Source: Gautieria morchelliformis (taxonomy: Eukaryota; Basidiomycota; Agaricomycetes; Gomphales; Gomphaceae). Taken from it: DNA of 64,000 bases. The notes under the pieces are model-generated. The model saw nothing but the letters and a program-made list of their open reading frames with translations. It was not told where the DNA came from and ran no database searches. Position numbers and translations under genes: made by a program. Below, piece by piece: positions 1-9,989 of the stretch; the first letter of the stretch is position 1; every line of letters begins with the position of its first letter. Location of the stretch: NCBI GenBank assembly GCA_015179125.1, contig WHVA01000240.1, positions 97,350 to 161,349 of the forward strand. The letters are read 5' to 3'.

Positions 1-1
1 A

Positions 2-1944
2 CTCAACAAGATTCTGTCCATCTCCTCCCAAAAGCTGCCGAATGGCAATATCCACCGAGGTCTTCAGTTTTACGTGAACGGTCGGGAAATGGCTGAAGGA
101 CTTGACACAGACTCCCCCCTAAAACCAGACCTTGTTGGTTGTCAGTCTGTTGGTGAGAGCCGAGGCTCGAAGCCGAAGCTCTCATGGAACGAGGCTGAAA
201 TTTGCATAGAGGTGAAGAATACTGGCCTGGTTTGATCCTGCAGTCAAGCACGTACGGCGCTGTATGTTCACACACCGATTGGATAGACTCTTCGTCACTG
301 TTATCCATTTCAACAATGCAACGATGGGGGTGCACTTCGGATTTTATTCTCGCATGGGTCTGGTTGTTACGCCGGAACTTGACCTCTCGAAGGAGGGAGG
401 CTTTAAAGGATTTGTCCGCGGAGTGGTTGGGATTAATTCTTGGACCGACACAAACCACGCTGGAATCGATACTACTCGTACCATCACAGACATTGCGATT
501 CCCGAGAGGGGTATATTCAAGATTTCGAAAACACTTTGTGACCGACGTTGCGTTCGCGGACGAGCAACGCGTGTGTATCTTTTGGTCAAGAAGGGTGCGT
601 TTTGACGTTTAGAGATCTGGGCCAGTAGTTAACAATTGGGTTTGAAGATGCAACCGCCACCGATGGTTCTCCCGCTCAACCTTCGTCCACTCACCGGTAT
701 AACTTACGAAGTCACCAACCCCCGCGTTCTCAGCCTGGAAAAGAGACTGACGGTCGAGAACCCTTGAGGTTGAAGGGAGGCATATCTTTTCTCTTGCCGG
801 ACACTGTCATTCTGAAAGATTCATGGCCATTGAAAACCCATAACGAAGAAGGCACAATGTTTGGAGCGTTATCGGGTGGATTTGGACTGCCAGACATCCT
901 TGTCTCATACCCTGTCGAGGACGGAATGGATAAGCTCATACCTGATGACGCAACGTATTGGCCTGTGTGTGCGCCAGAGCCATACGCCGGGGTTAGGCCT
1001 GACGAAGAATACATATGCGATCTGTTTTTGAGACCCGAGGGACGTCACTGCGAGCTGCACAAAGTCCTCGATTGCTCGTGCGTTGCATAGTGCACGCCAT
1101 GTTGGGTATGTGAACGAAGAGGGCATCGGACATGATTTACCTATAATGGTGATCGACAGGGCATTTTGGGCTGTTTAAGAACGGCTGGTTGCACCGGACG
1201 TAAGCGTCGGGAACGTCATGCTGATGGATGAAGCTGAGCGGCCGCCTGTGGCAGAGTACGTACCGTCTTTCACATCAGTCCTTTCGTTTTTTTATGTTTG
1301 CTTCAGTTTTGCCGTGACTCGAGAAGTTACTAGATGTGTGGGATTCATATGCGATGGGGACCAGGCGATTGTTGGATGGATCAGAAGTGGGAATTAGCAA
1401 AGCATCGCTCGGTGGGTCTTTAGTTGCTGTGTGCGGCTTGTGATTTACATGGTTCTAGGGTACGCTGCCTTTCATGTCTCAGGCGCTGATTGTTGCTTGG
1501 GACTCTGGAACGCAAGTTGTGCACCAAGTAATTGATGACCTGGAGTCGTTTATATGGGTTTTATTTTGGTCGATTCTGGAGATTCTGGAGACCAAGGGGG
1601 CACTCGGGCGACTAGAACAGAATTACCGTCAAACGATGCTCTCCGACGAGTTACCTGTGTTACAAGCTAGGGGAAGTTTCCTTGATAGGTTAAAGCAACA
1701 GGATGCCGCGAAAAACTTCTCCACGGGCTTCAAGCCATTCTCCAAACTCTTGATTCAATGGTTAACGCTTTCTCGGGAGACTGCTCTGGAATGGCTGACA
1801 CCAGACTTCGTTAAGGTGAACGCCGATGAGTACACTTTACAGGCCACCAAGCCATACAGGCAGTATGTAACGATTGGGCTTGAATCTCTTTCAGACCTGC
1901 CAGAGAGTTGGGATTATGTTAATGAGGGGGGAAATGACAGGTGA
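2..1944 (+). pseudogene. FunK1-type protein kinase gene, decayed, 5' end outside window
   Basis: Successive pieces in different frames follow the order of fungal FunK1 kinases. There is an N-terminal piece (2-235), a piece around 264-605 with the motif LCDRRCVRGRATRVY, the piece 764-1090 starting near ILKDSWPL, then HAMLGHFGLFKNGWLHR, and the C-terminal piece 1474-1944 with DDLESFIWVLFWSIL. Introns are still readable: 1106-1159 (54 nt), about 1257-1308 and one ending near 1458, all GT-AG. Frame changes occur near 235, 260 and 1055. One base is missing inside the catalytic HRD motif at about 1191-1200, so HR is in one frame and DVSVGN in the next. FunK1 proteins are a basidiomycete-expanded kinase-like family of unclear substrate. 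I read this copy as inactive. The missing start lies beyond the left edge. Confidence 0.75.
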
Positions 1945-2142
1945 AGAGAGAGGATGAGCTGGGAAAGACCGCATGTAACGCATATAATATTATGAGATCC
2001 TGTAGCCACTGTAGGAAGAGCGGGCACTTACAATGAGTACTTTTGCACTACTAAGTGTTGTTTACCAATATCATCCATCACATTGCAGATAATTTTCAAC
2101 ATTCTGACAACAAAAAAATTACATTACAGTAGTACAACTGCA

Positions 2143-3346
2143 CTACAGATAGCCACAGTCCTTCATCCACCCTCGCGCATGTCTGCGTGTAATCCGATCC
2201 AGTGCCTCGTAGAGAAACATGAATAGCTCAGCCCTCTCCTTACTTGCAACACATGCACGGAACTCGGCACCATGACGTCTGAGGTGAGCTTTGATGAAGG
2301 AGAATGATTCTTCGATCGGGTTGAGATCGGGCGAGTACGGCGGAAGATACATCAGTTTGATTCCTCTGCAAATGCAAGATTAGACACTAGTGAAAACAGT
2401 TATAATGGTAAAAACCTTTGGGCACATAAGAGTGAGACCTCAGGTATGTGGTGAATGGTGCAGTTATCCATAACAAGAACGCTCTGTGGTGCCGGGTAAG
2501 GGTTCATTACCTCTAAAAGGCCCTTCAGAAACCCAAGGAACTCTGGACCGTCATATGCCCCTAATTTGATATGGCTATAGATGATTCCATCTTGTGAGAG
2601 CGCCGGAAGGATTGAAAATCTGAGTGGATATTAGCGATACAATAATGGAGGCCCGTGCACAAATCGTTACCTTTCGCCCCTTTGGAAATGTGCTCGCACT
2701 CGAGGCCTACATCCCTTGTAAGCCCATCCCATTAGTCTATACGTTGTGCGAAGGTCAATTGCGCTTTCATCTGTGAAAACCAAACGGTCCGGTGGTTCAC
2801 TACCAATATGAAACTGGAAAGCAGTCCGCGAGGCTTCACAGCGCTCTGCGGCTGCCCGTGAAAGCTGGATTGGAGACAAATATAAAGGTTGTCATTCTTC
2901 GAGGATTTAATGACTCACTTTCTTTCTTTGCAAGCCAAGATGTCGAAGGTCCTCCAGACAGTTGATATACTGACTAAAATACCATGCTGCACCTCTAGCT
3001 CTTCGACAAGCTCATCGAGGTAAAGATCGGGCGAGTGTTCAAGAAGCGCAAGAAGAAACTGTTATAAAATAAAATAAGCTACAGCTAAACACAGACATGA
3101 ATTACTTACTTCACTCTGAGCTGAGATCATTTTTGACCCATGAGATAGCCGCTTTGGCTCTGCCACGACGTCTCCAACATCCCGCCAGAGTTTGATTGTG
3201 CGTTGAACTACACATAGTGACATATCGAGGTCAATTGCAATATCGGTTGATTTCTTGTTGAGCTTGAATTTTTGGTGTATAACGCGATCCCGCAGATCCT
3301 TGCTGTACATGTGACGAACAGGTTTAGGGTTTCCAGGGCGAGGCAT
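2143..3346 (-). pseudogene. Tc1/mariner-IS630-like DDE transposase with four introns
   Basis: Five exons read on the minus strand: 3110-3346, 2919-3058, 2671-2864, 2416-2619 and 2143-2365. They are separated by 50-54-nt GT-AG introns. Exon 1 begins MPRPGNPKPVRHMYS and encodes a helix-turn-helix region. Exon 3 carries the first catalytic Asp in VFTDESAID. Exon 4 carries the second in VLVMDNCTIHH. Exon 5 carries the Glu in LPPYSPDLNPIEES, the hallmark of this transposase superfamily. The exon junctions keep phase, but exon 2 changes frame once near 2955-2965 (one base apparently missing), so this copy is probably inactive. Spliceosomal introns in a DDE transposase are known from basidiomycetes. 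I could not find convincing terminal inverted repeats in 1950-2140 or 3350-3560. Confidence 0.8.
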
Positions 3347-3604
3347 ATGAGCGATGGTGTGGGTAGTACATACAAGGAGAACGGAAGTTCCCGAAACACA
3401 CACCCTGACCAAGAATTCTATGACATGAATCGTGCGACAGCATTTGCACCCTTACTCCCAATGCTGAACCCCAACTCAAGTGTAATTTTCAGGTGTCGAA
3501 TGGCCACTATCCCGTTTTTATTGGTGAATTTGCTACTTATGCTTACTTTACATCCTCGCTGAGAGGGCCGTCATGCGTCCCAACTACAAGTCCACCACTG
3601 TGAC

Positions 3605-4279
3605 TTGAAGCGCCCCTTCTACTCGTACAAGCACGAGCAGTTCCTTCCTGTCGTCCACCCGCACCCCAACCGACCGCGGCTCCATCACTCCTACCATCAA
3701 CACCCTCGCGATGACCACCGCCACGTCCCGCGCCTCCACCCGCTACCGCAACACCAACCGCGGCGATGCCCTCCCACACCTCGAGGGCCGCCAGCCCAGT
3801 CGTGTCACGTCCGCGCTCCCGTCCCTCTACCGGCTGCCGTTTGGGCCGGTATCCCCCATGTCCCCTGCGTGGAGTCCCCTGGGTGTCAAGGTGTGTCGAC
3901 GCCCCCGCACCCTGCTAACCATATGCCCAGTCTCCTCATGATGAGCTCCATGTCGTCCATGCTGCAATCGCACCCACACCTGCACCCGTACCTGCACCCG
4001 CACCTGCACCCGCACCCGCACCAGCCACCGCCCGCTCCCCCACCACCCCGTCCTCCTACACCAGCTCGCCCACCCCAGCACCTCCGCGCCCCTCACCCCA
4101 CCGCATACGTGTGCGCCCCCGCGGTTTCCGAGCCGGCGAAGTTGCCTTATGGTGCATTGGCACTCGGTGCAGAAGGGATCAAAGATGCTATTACGAACTT
4201 TGATGACGCGTATGTTCCACGTTATATGATCCCTCAGATTTTCGGGGCTTATGCTACACAGGAGGAAATCCAACATTGA
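3605..4279 (+). CDS. hypothetical low-complexity ORF
   Basis: A 224-codon open frame rich in Pro and His, with a central run of His-Pro-His-Leu repeats produced by a CCGCACCTGCACC-like tandem repeat at about 3968-4025. A second frame across the same stretch reads as alternating Pro-Ala. Upstream, the frame from 3711 begins MTTATSRASTRYRNTNRGD and looks more like ordinary Ser/Thr/Arg-rich coding sequence. The true frame is therefore unclear, and a frameshift between them is possible. No domain is recognised. The end of the frame (about 4130-4279) is less repetitive. It may be a decayed gene or simply GC-rich repeat sequence. Confidence 0.2.
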   Translation: MKRPFYSYKHEQFLPVVHPHPNRPRLHHSYHQHPRDDHRHVPRLHPLPQHQPRRCPPTPRGPPAQSCHVRAPVPLPAAVWAGIPHVPCVESPGCQGVSTPPHPANHMPSLLMMSSMSSMLQSHPHLHPYLHPHLHPHPHQPPPAPPPPRPPTPARPPQHLRAPHPTAYVCAPAVSEPAKLPYGALALGAEGIKDAITNFDDAYVPRYMIPQIFGAYATQEEIQH

Positions 4280-4345
4280 GAATGAACGCCTACCGTCAGA
4301 TCTCACTGATCCAACGTCAGAAGAAGCTAAGCCCTTCCTCTCCAA

Positions 4346-5185
4346 TCCTACGACACCCTCTTCTGGAGATTCTCCTGTAGTGGGTTCTCACCATTAGTAC
4401 AAAGTAGCAAACAAAAGTAAAACCTGCATTGAACTACATACAGTAAGCTAAGCTTGACATTGTTCCCCCCTCAGCACCCAAAATGCAAAATAAAAAATGC
4501 TTGTTTTATTCGGATTTTTTAGTTCTATGCGCTAGCTATGGTCCACATAGCTTCAGATATGAAATTTCAAGCGAATCAGAGCGATATCAAGCAAGATATC
4601 ATTGTTCGAAGTTTGCACGCTAAAACGGAAGCAAATCCGACACACGCCTTAGGTACTGCAAATGGGTGTAACAAAAGCCCTGGCGCACAGCCAGCACCAT
4701 TTTCTCACAAAGAAATTTGTTCTCATCGGTAGTTCAAGTACAGGGGATGTCAGGGGACACCCTGTTTTCCATTTCCAGTTCCGACACCACACCCAGTTCT
4801 GACTCCCATTTCTGACTCCGCTTCCAGTTCCGATTCCATCTCCACCTCCGCTTTCGGAAATGATTCCACTTCTGGGAGAACTTCCACCAGTTCTGTTCGC
4901 CTTGCCAGTTCCACTCCAATTTCCGACTTCCACTCTCGGAACAGTGTCGGAAATCAAGCGACTTGCGTAATAGGTGGCATCAAGGGTCGATCAAGGGTCA
5001 GGGAGGTCAGGAGGATGCAGGATTGATGGCGGGTGCCAAGTGTTGTCCCTGGCTGCGCAGCGTAGTATAATACGGGCTCGCTGACATTGGGGGTCCTTAG
5101 ACTTTTCTCTTTGGATTTCCCCTTGTCAGTCAGTTGTGTGGTAGTGTGATCTCCACAACCAGCCAGGGTTGCCCTTACAGGGGAG
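4346..5185. other. unassigned stretch with pyrimidine-rich TTCC-word repeat
   Basis: No gene seen. Between about 4741 and 4930 the plus strand is a degenerate run of short words such as CAGTTCCGA, GACTCC and TCCACTTC, resembling in word content the gypsy-2 element at 51388-59273. The rest is unremarkable unique-looking sequence. Confidence 0.4.
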
Positions 5186-5511
5186 TGTTGTAAAATCGGC
5201 GATACTTGACTGATGCCCGACCTCTTTTGCGTCTTTGTGTTTTCGTGTGACAACCATCATATGCTACTTGTTCCCTTGTGTCTTTTTGGCCCTTCATTCT
5301 TTTTCTTATCATCAATCACAAAGGGCTCTGTAGTATAAGTAGCCTACGTTTGTACAACGACCTCTCAGCTCCTTCTGAAGTCGTCTTAGCCAGAGTTCTT
5401 GTCTTAGACCTCTGTGACAATAAGACCTACAATACTGCAGACCCTATCTTCATCGGCGATACACCCTATACGTTTGAAGAGTTTGTGGGTGGGTCCTACC
5501 GCAACACAGCA
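5186..5511. mobile_element. probable solo LTR
   Basis: The segment begins TGTTGTAAAATCGG and ends CGCAACACAGCA, so it has TG...CA termini. It is flanked on both sides by the same six bases GGGGAG (5180-5185 and 5512-5517). A TATA-like AGTATAAGTAG lies in the middle, as expected of an LTR promoter. The six-base duplication is one longer than the usual five for gypsy or copia elements, so the assignment is moderate. Orientation is not determined. Confidence 0.5.
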
Positions 5512-5540
5512 GGGGAGCATAGGTGCTACGTGACAGATGT

Positions 5541-5703
5541 TTGAGAGCATTCTCAACTCTTGGATACTGGTGCACCAGCATGGCATCAGCACAGCAGCAG
5601 CTTGAAGCATTAGTAATAAAAGGACATCATATTTAGTATAAAAGCGGATAGATCTCGAGTAGTTGAATAATATCATCATATTTTGTATTTCCTTCGTTCT
5701 ACA
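5541..5703 (+). mobile_element. copia LTR remnant
   Basis: The sequence from about 5541 to 5703 matches, with scattered differences, the right three quarters of the copia LTR at 26445-26665: the words CTGGTGCACCAGCA, the AT-rich TTTAGTATAAA promoter region, and the end TTCGTTCTACA. The left end is missing. It abuts the first unit of the receptor array directly. Confidence 0.75.
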
Positions 5704-6955
5704 GGGTGTGAAACCAAACTAACCAGTAGGCCGTCTGTACCGTGCCTGCTATCCCTGCCTTTTGTTTTCCTGCAACTGCGCTTCATGTGTGTTTTGTTTT
5801 GCTAGCTTGCATCCACCTCCTCCTGCCAGTGTACATCATGAGCCGCCTTCTTTCGCTCACTCTCATGCACCATCGAACCTCGATTGTCCACAAGCAATGC
5901 AATTACCTCATACCATCAATGGCTAGATCATCTTCGCACAGGAAAAGTGCTCTACCGCCTGGCCGCGTTCGCCCTTTTCTTACCTCTGTTTTCGCTCCTG
6001 TCTGCTTGTTCACGCTTCCCGATTACTTCCTCCACCCCTGATTCGAGCTCTTCGGCTCCATCGCTCCATCGCACTCAGACCGACTCGCTCTCTCACACGG
6101 CCCCTCTCTTTCCGGATAAATCCCGAGCGGCCGCATAGCTGTAGCACTCGCCACCTTCCGTGCGCAGCTGTCCAGTTCGCTTTACCCTCGTCGCAGCCGC
6201 CTGGTTCCGCCTTTTGTTACCACTGTTCTCATCTCTTGGTTCACGCTTCCCTACGACCTCGCCCTCTGAGTCGAGTTCTTCAGCTCCCTCACAGAGTACA
6301 GCTCGAGTCGGGCCGTCACGCCCTTCCCAACCCAGCCTTTCTACATAAGTCCCGGGCACCTGTGTAGCAGTTGCCATCCCGCTGTTCGCGTCTGTAAGGC
6401 ATTCTGCTCCCCTTGCATACCCTCAGAGCACTCGGTCGAATGCAGATGGTGCGCATCCAGAGCATCAGCCAAGCAATGCCATCCCATGTACAATGCTTGG
6501 TCATGCGGAGACGACCAGGAAAGCACTAAAGATAGACGAGTCCCTCATGCTGCTCTGCTAGACGTCCCCGTCAAGAACTTGTATGGTATCTCTGCCAGGT
6601 TTGATTTTCCCGTGATTCTCTAGCGTATTCGTTCTCCAATCCTCTTTTGACTCGTCTATCTTTTTATAAACGTAGCTAGAGCTCACTGCGTCCTTTAGGT
6701 TGCCAACATGCTTACCGCAAATTGCATGGGTCATGAAACCGTGACATTGCAGCTCAGAAGTTCAAAATGACGTCCATAGATGTGGGGCGATAGAGACGTA
6801 CAAGGAAGAATACATAGAACACGTGAGAAACAGGGATGAACCAATGGATAATATATCCTAACAATGAATAACGACCGTTAGCGACTAAAAAGGGATGAAC
6901 CAATGGATAAGCCTAACAATGAATAATGACTGTGAAATCAAACCAGAAAGAAAAA
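5704..6955. repeat. array block A, unit 1
   Basis: This block recurs upstream (in plus coordinates) of each receptor copy, at 11712-12635 and 32480-33753, and truncated at 18224-18580 and 26980-27244. It opens with GTGAAACCAAACTA and ends with a conserved AT-rich stretch containing TTTTTATAAACGTAGCTAG. Inside it, about 230 bp is tandemly duplicated: the stretch ending near 6060 (GATTCGAGCTCTTCGGCTCC) is repeated with divergence near 6275 (GAGTCGAGTTCTTCAGCTCC). On the minus strand these duplicates read as GAEELES/GAEELDS peptide repeats, but no complete gene could be built. Function is unknown. Confidence 0.65.
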
Positions 6956-9165
6956 CTACAGGGCCAAGCCCTCGCCTGTACCCTTTGTTTCTTGCCTAAT
7001 ATCGCATACGCTATCGCCGGAGACCACGCTCTCGGCATCGAAGACTTCTCCATGCGCATTGGAGGCTCTTTGTGTGCCTGGAGACCTTCTGCGCCTGAAC
7101 ATCAAAGTATTGAGAATGGGGTTGAACCTTCTCCAAAACATCAAGGCGTCAAGAAATTCCTGACATAGCAGTTCCAGAGACGGAATTGCTACAACAACAA
7201 TATAGGTCTCACCTTGCTCGTGCCAAAGATAAGAAATGCAACGAGAGGGGCTATGGCAGTTGGAGCTGGTGAGTACTAGTACGGTCGCCATGGCACGATG
7301 ACGGCTAAAACGCACTTCCCGCTTGCAGCATGTCGACCCACACAGGAGTGAAGGACAATCCAGTTCCATTAGGGCCACTAAGGGCATCGATTCCCAAAAC
7401 GCGAAGCACAGTTGCCATATATGCCCTTTCACGGTGGCAAGTCCGTATGTAGCCGAGCAGATATCCATGCAGATGATCAGATTCAGGATTCAAGAAACAC
7501 CAGCATATGGGAAAGAGAACATACACGGCGACCACAACACGATATAGGCAAAAAATGATGACCCGAAAGACCACAGAGAGTGAGACTTGAAGTCCGTTTC
7601 CTCCAGTCCGTCGGAAAAACAGCCAATAACGGTACAGAACGCGGATGATGCAGACTTTGAGGACGATCAGCGAAGTTTTACAGCGAGAATCCACTTACCA
7701 TCAAAGATGAGAGTAGCGATCAAGATGGTGATCAATACCGCGTACTGGCAGAGAAGCCTGGAGAGGCGGTCAATTGTCTCGCTGGCATAATGTATAGGAA
7801 GTGCTCACAAAGTGGTACCCGGAAAAAAAACACAATAAAAACTGGACTGAAAGTAGTCAAATGACTTGTAGAGGGAAGGGATTACACATGGTCAGACAAG
7901 ACGTTGCCATATAAGAAACAAGATGTTTACTGAAGTCATACCGAGAGCCGGCAACGAGAACGCCAGTAAAGACAAGTAAGGCGCTGACAGAAGCTGTTGT
8001 GGTTAAGAAAGGTCCCATAAAAACCCATTCCAGATGAGGCAAATGAGATTTACCGTGGCTCTCGTCGATCGAATTGGTCCAGCGGTGAGAGGCCCGTGGA
8101 TGGCAGCTCTGATATCCAACCACAGCTATGTATGTCTGAATTGTGTACTCGCAATGACGATAAAATAACACAGCTACCTGAACAATCAATGCGCACATAG
8201 CAGTATCTGTCATCACCAGAGCTCCGGAGACCAGTGCTGCCTGACCCAAGCACTCCGTGTCGGAGTGGATGAATGGAAGACGCCTGTAATCTATGCTGGC
8301 TGGGCCCAAACGGTATAGTCTGCCGTAGTCCGTGGTAAAGTGCTGTGACCCGGAATACAAAAAGGCTTGACTCACCCGATAGAGAAGGTTATGCTGGAAA
8401 ATATCCACGTGAAACAAAAGTTAAGAAATGACAGATTCCGTGGCGTCTTTTTGGGAAAGATGCAGAAAAGGAGGAGGATGGGAAGTCCAATGTGGCCGCC
8501 GATTATCTGTAGCGCAAGGTATATGGCCTGCTGCTGCCTCAGCTCTGCAAAAGATCCGAACTAAGCAGGCGAAGAGGGTAGTAAGTGAAATCAATGAGTT
8601 TCACATACCTTCATCTTGTCGGTTCATGCTGTCCAGGATAGCCGAGGCATTCGGTGTGAGCAGGAGTTGCACGTTATCAGCACTGTGTCCATCAAAATGG
8701 CACAATGCTATTTGGGCTAGTACCGCTACATGTCAGATGCATCTGCAAAGTAGCAATTTGTGACCGACGACATTACTGTTCAGATCATGTTGGACCCTAG
8801 CCAACAGCAACTCCTCTGCATAAGGAGCGCCCCCGCACAACCATCCCATTGCCGCACCCTGGATTTCGTCATTTGAGCAGCAGCCATGAGTTCCAAGGCA
8901 ATCGGTGGGTGACCCCTCGAGTGGGCACTTGATTGATGGCTCGTACTTCAGTCGAACTTCCACAGCGAGTAAATAGTTCACCTGTAACACCATCGTACCG
9001 TTGGGAAGAGGGGCAGACAATGGAATGTATTCTGGATCAATGTGATCTCTAATGGCTGAACGCAGACATAAGTTCTCTGCGCAAGGTCTCGACTTGAGTA
9101 TTGCACTTACTGCTTGAACATGTGGCAGCAGAGATGAAGACTAGCATCACAAAAGTCCCGAGCAT
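6956..9165 (-). CDS. 7TM receptor-like protein with Cys-rich ectodomain, array copy 1
   Basis: Eleven exons can be read on the minus strand: 9111-9165, 8777-9055, 8609-8725, 8376-8544, 8178-8319, 8054-8125, 7942-7993, about 7699-7845, 7316-7654, 7213-7250 and 6956-7159. Introns are GT-AG and mostly 44-65 nt, and the junctions keep phase. Exon 1 encodes a signal peptide starting MLGTFVMLVFISAATC. Exons 2-3 encode an ectodomain with a Cys cluster (KCP, CLGTHGCCSNDEIQG). Later exons give hydrophobic helices such as HIGLPILLLFCIF, SAPYLSLLAFSLPAL, RVIIFCLYRVVVAVYV and PLVAFLIFGTS. These are followed by a hydrophilic tail of about 65 residues ending GEGLAL. A 5-nt deletion relative to copy 2 breaks exon 8, so this copy may be inactive. 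The topology suggests a fungal G-protein-coupled-receptor-like membrane protein; the family name and ligand are unknown. Confidence 0.65.
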
Positions 9166-9234
9166 TGTCGCGAGCACAAGGAGAAATTTTCAAGTAGAAG
9201 AATTGACTTGCGCGAGAACTGCAGACGGTTTCGG

Positions 9235-9242
9235 TTATATAA
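9235..9242 (-). promoter_or_regulatory. TATA box of receptor copy 1
   Basis: TTATATAA about 70 bp upstream of the chosen start codon at 9165. The same element sits at 36059-36066 before copy 5 and, as TTATATA, at 29514-29520 before copy 4. In copy 3 the corresponding site has decayed to GTTAACTACG. Confidence 0.5.
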
Positions 9243-9577
9243 GAGTCGTACTAGAAGTGAGATGATCAATTGCCACAATGAAGGTCAGTGGCTGTGTTGC
9301 GTATACTCACTGGTCTCACTTGGCCAGTGATTTGAAATGGTTACAGTTCCCAGAAGGGAGACGTGGTGCACTGGTGCTTCATACTAGAAAGAAGCCCACC
9401 ACAGAAGCTGCCGGGTCAGTTGATCGAATGGACAGCTGCAAAGTGGCAGCGGAACACCACAGAAGGGAATAGGATATGGGAAATATACGGAGGCATTCTT
9501 ACAAGTCAGTGGGGTATACGAATTGAGGCGTCACGTGATCTGATAACGCGGCTGCTCGAGCGTTACTCAGTGGATCA

Positions 9578-9989
9578 CTTTCCGTAGGCTTAAAATCCTA
9601 AACTCCCAGTTCTAAAGAAGCTTCGAGCCTTCAAAAAGGGTGCATATATACATATTATACTAACGTTTTTCCCACCTCCTTTCCCTGCCTCCATTTCTCC
9701 TGGATTTCAGTTCGGATGTGTTGCAGCGGGACTTGGCGATGTACGGATACGGTAGGCGGTAGGTAGCTTCTTAGCTACTAGTTGACCTTTCTAGTCCAAT
9801 TGGAATGTATCTATTATGAAAATATATTATATTTTTAACTATTTAATTGAGACCAGATTCAGCCATACAGCGCCATATACAGTAATGGGACGAGCATCGG
9901 GCGGAGCTTTAATGTGCTTCCTGTCACCGGCTAGTTCCCGGCTTGCTGTTCCGAGGCAGTTAGGAAAAGGATTTTAGGGCTACGGAAAG
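9578..9989. mobile_element. MITE with terminal inverted repeats and TCA target duplication
   Basis: Present in array unit 1 and absent at the matching place in units 4 and 5. It begins CTTTCCGTAGGCTTAAAATC and ends with the imperfect inverse, GATTTTAGGGCTACGGAAAG, giving inverted repeats of about 22 bp. It is flanked by TCA on both sides (9575-9577, 9990-9992). It has no coding capacity and an AT-rich centre around 9820-9845. The 3-bp duplication is compatible with PIF/Harbinger-type mobilisation, though TCA is not the canonical TWA. Confidence 0.7.

Noticed and set aside
6920..7170. Plus-strand small ORFs over the receptor C-terminal exon
   Set aside because: The opposite strand carries the conserved spliced coding frame in five copies; the plus frames are not conserved.
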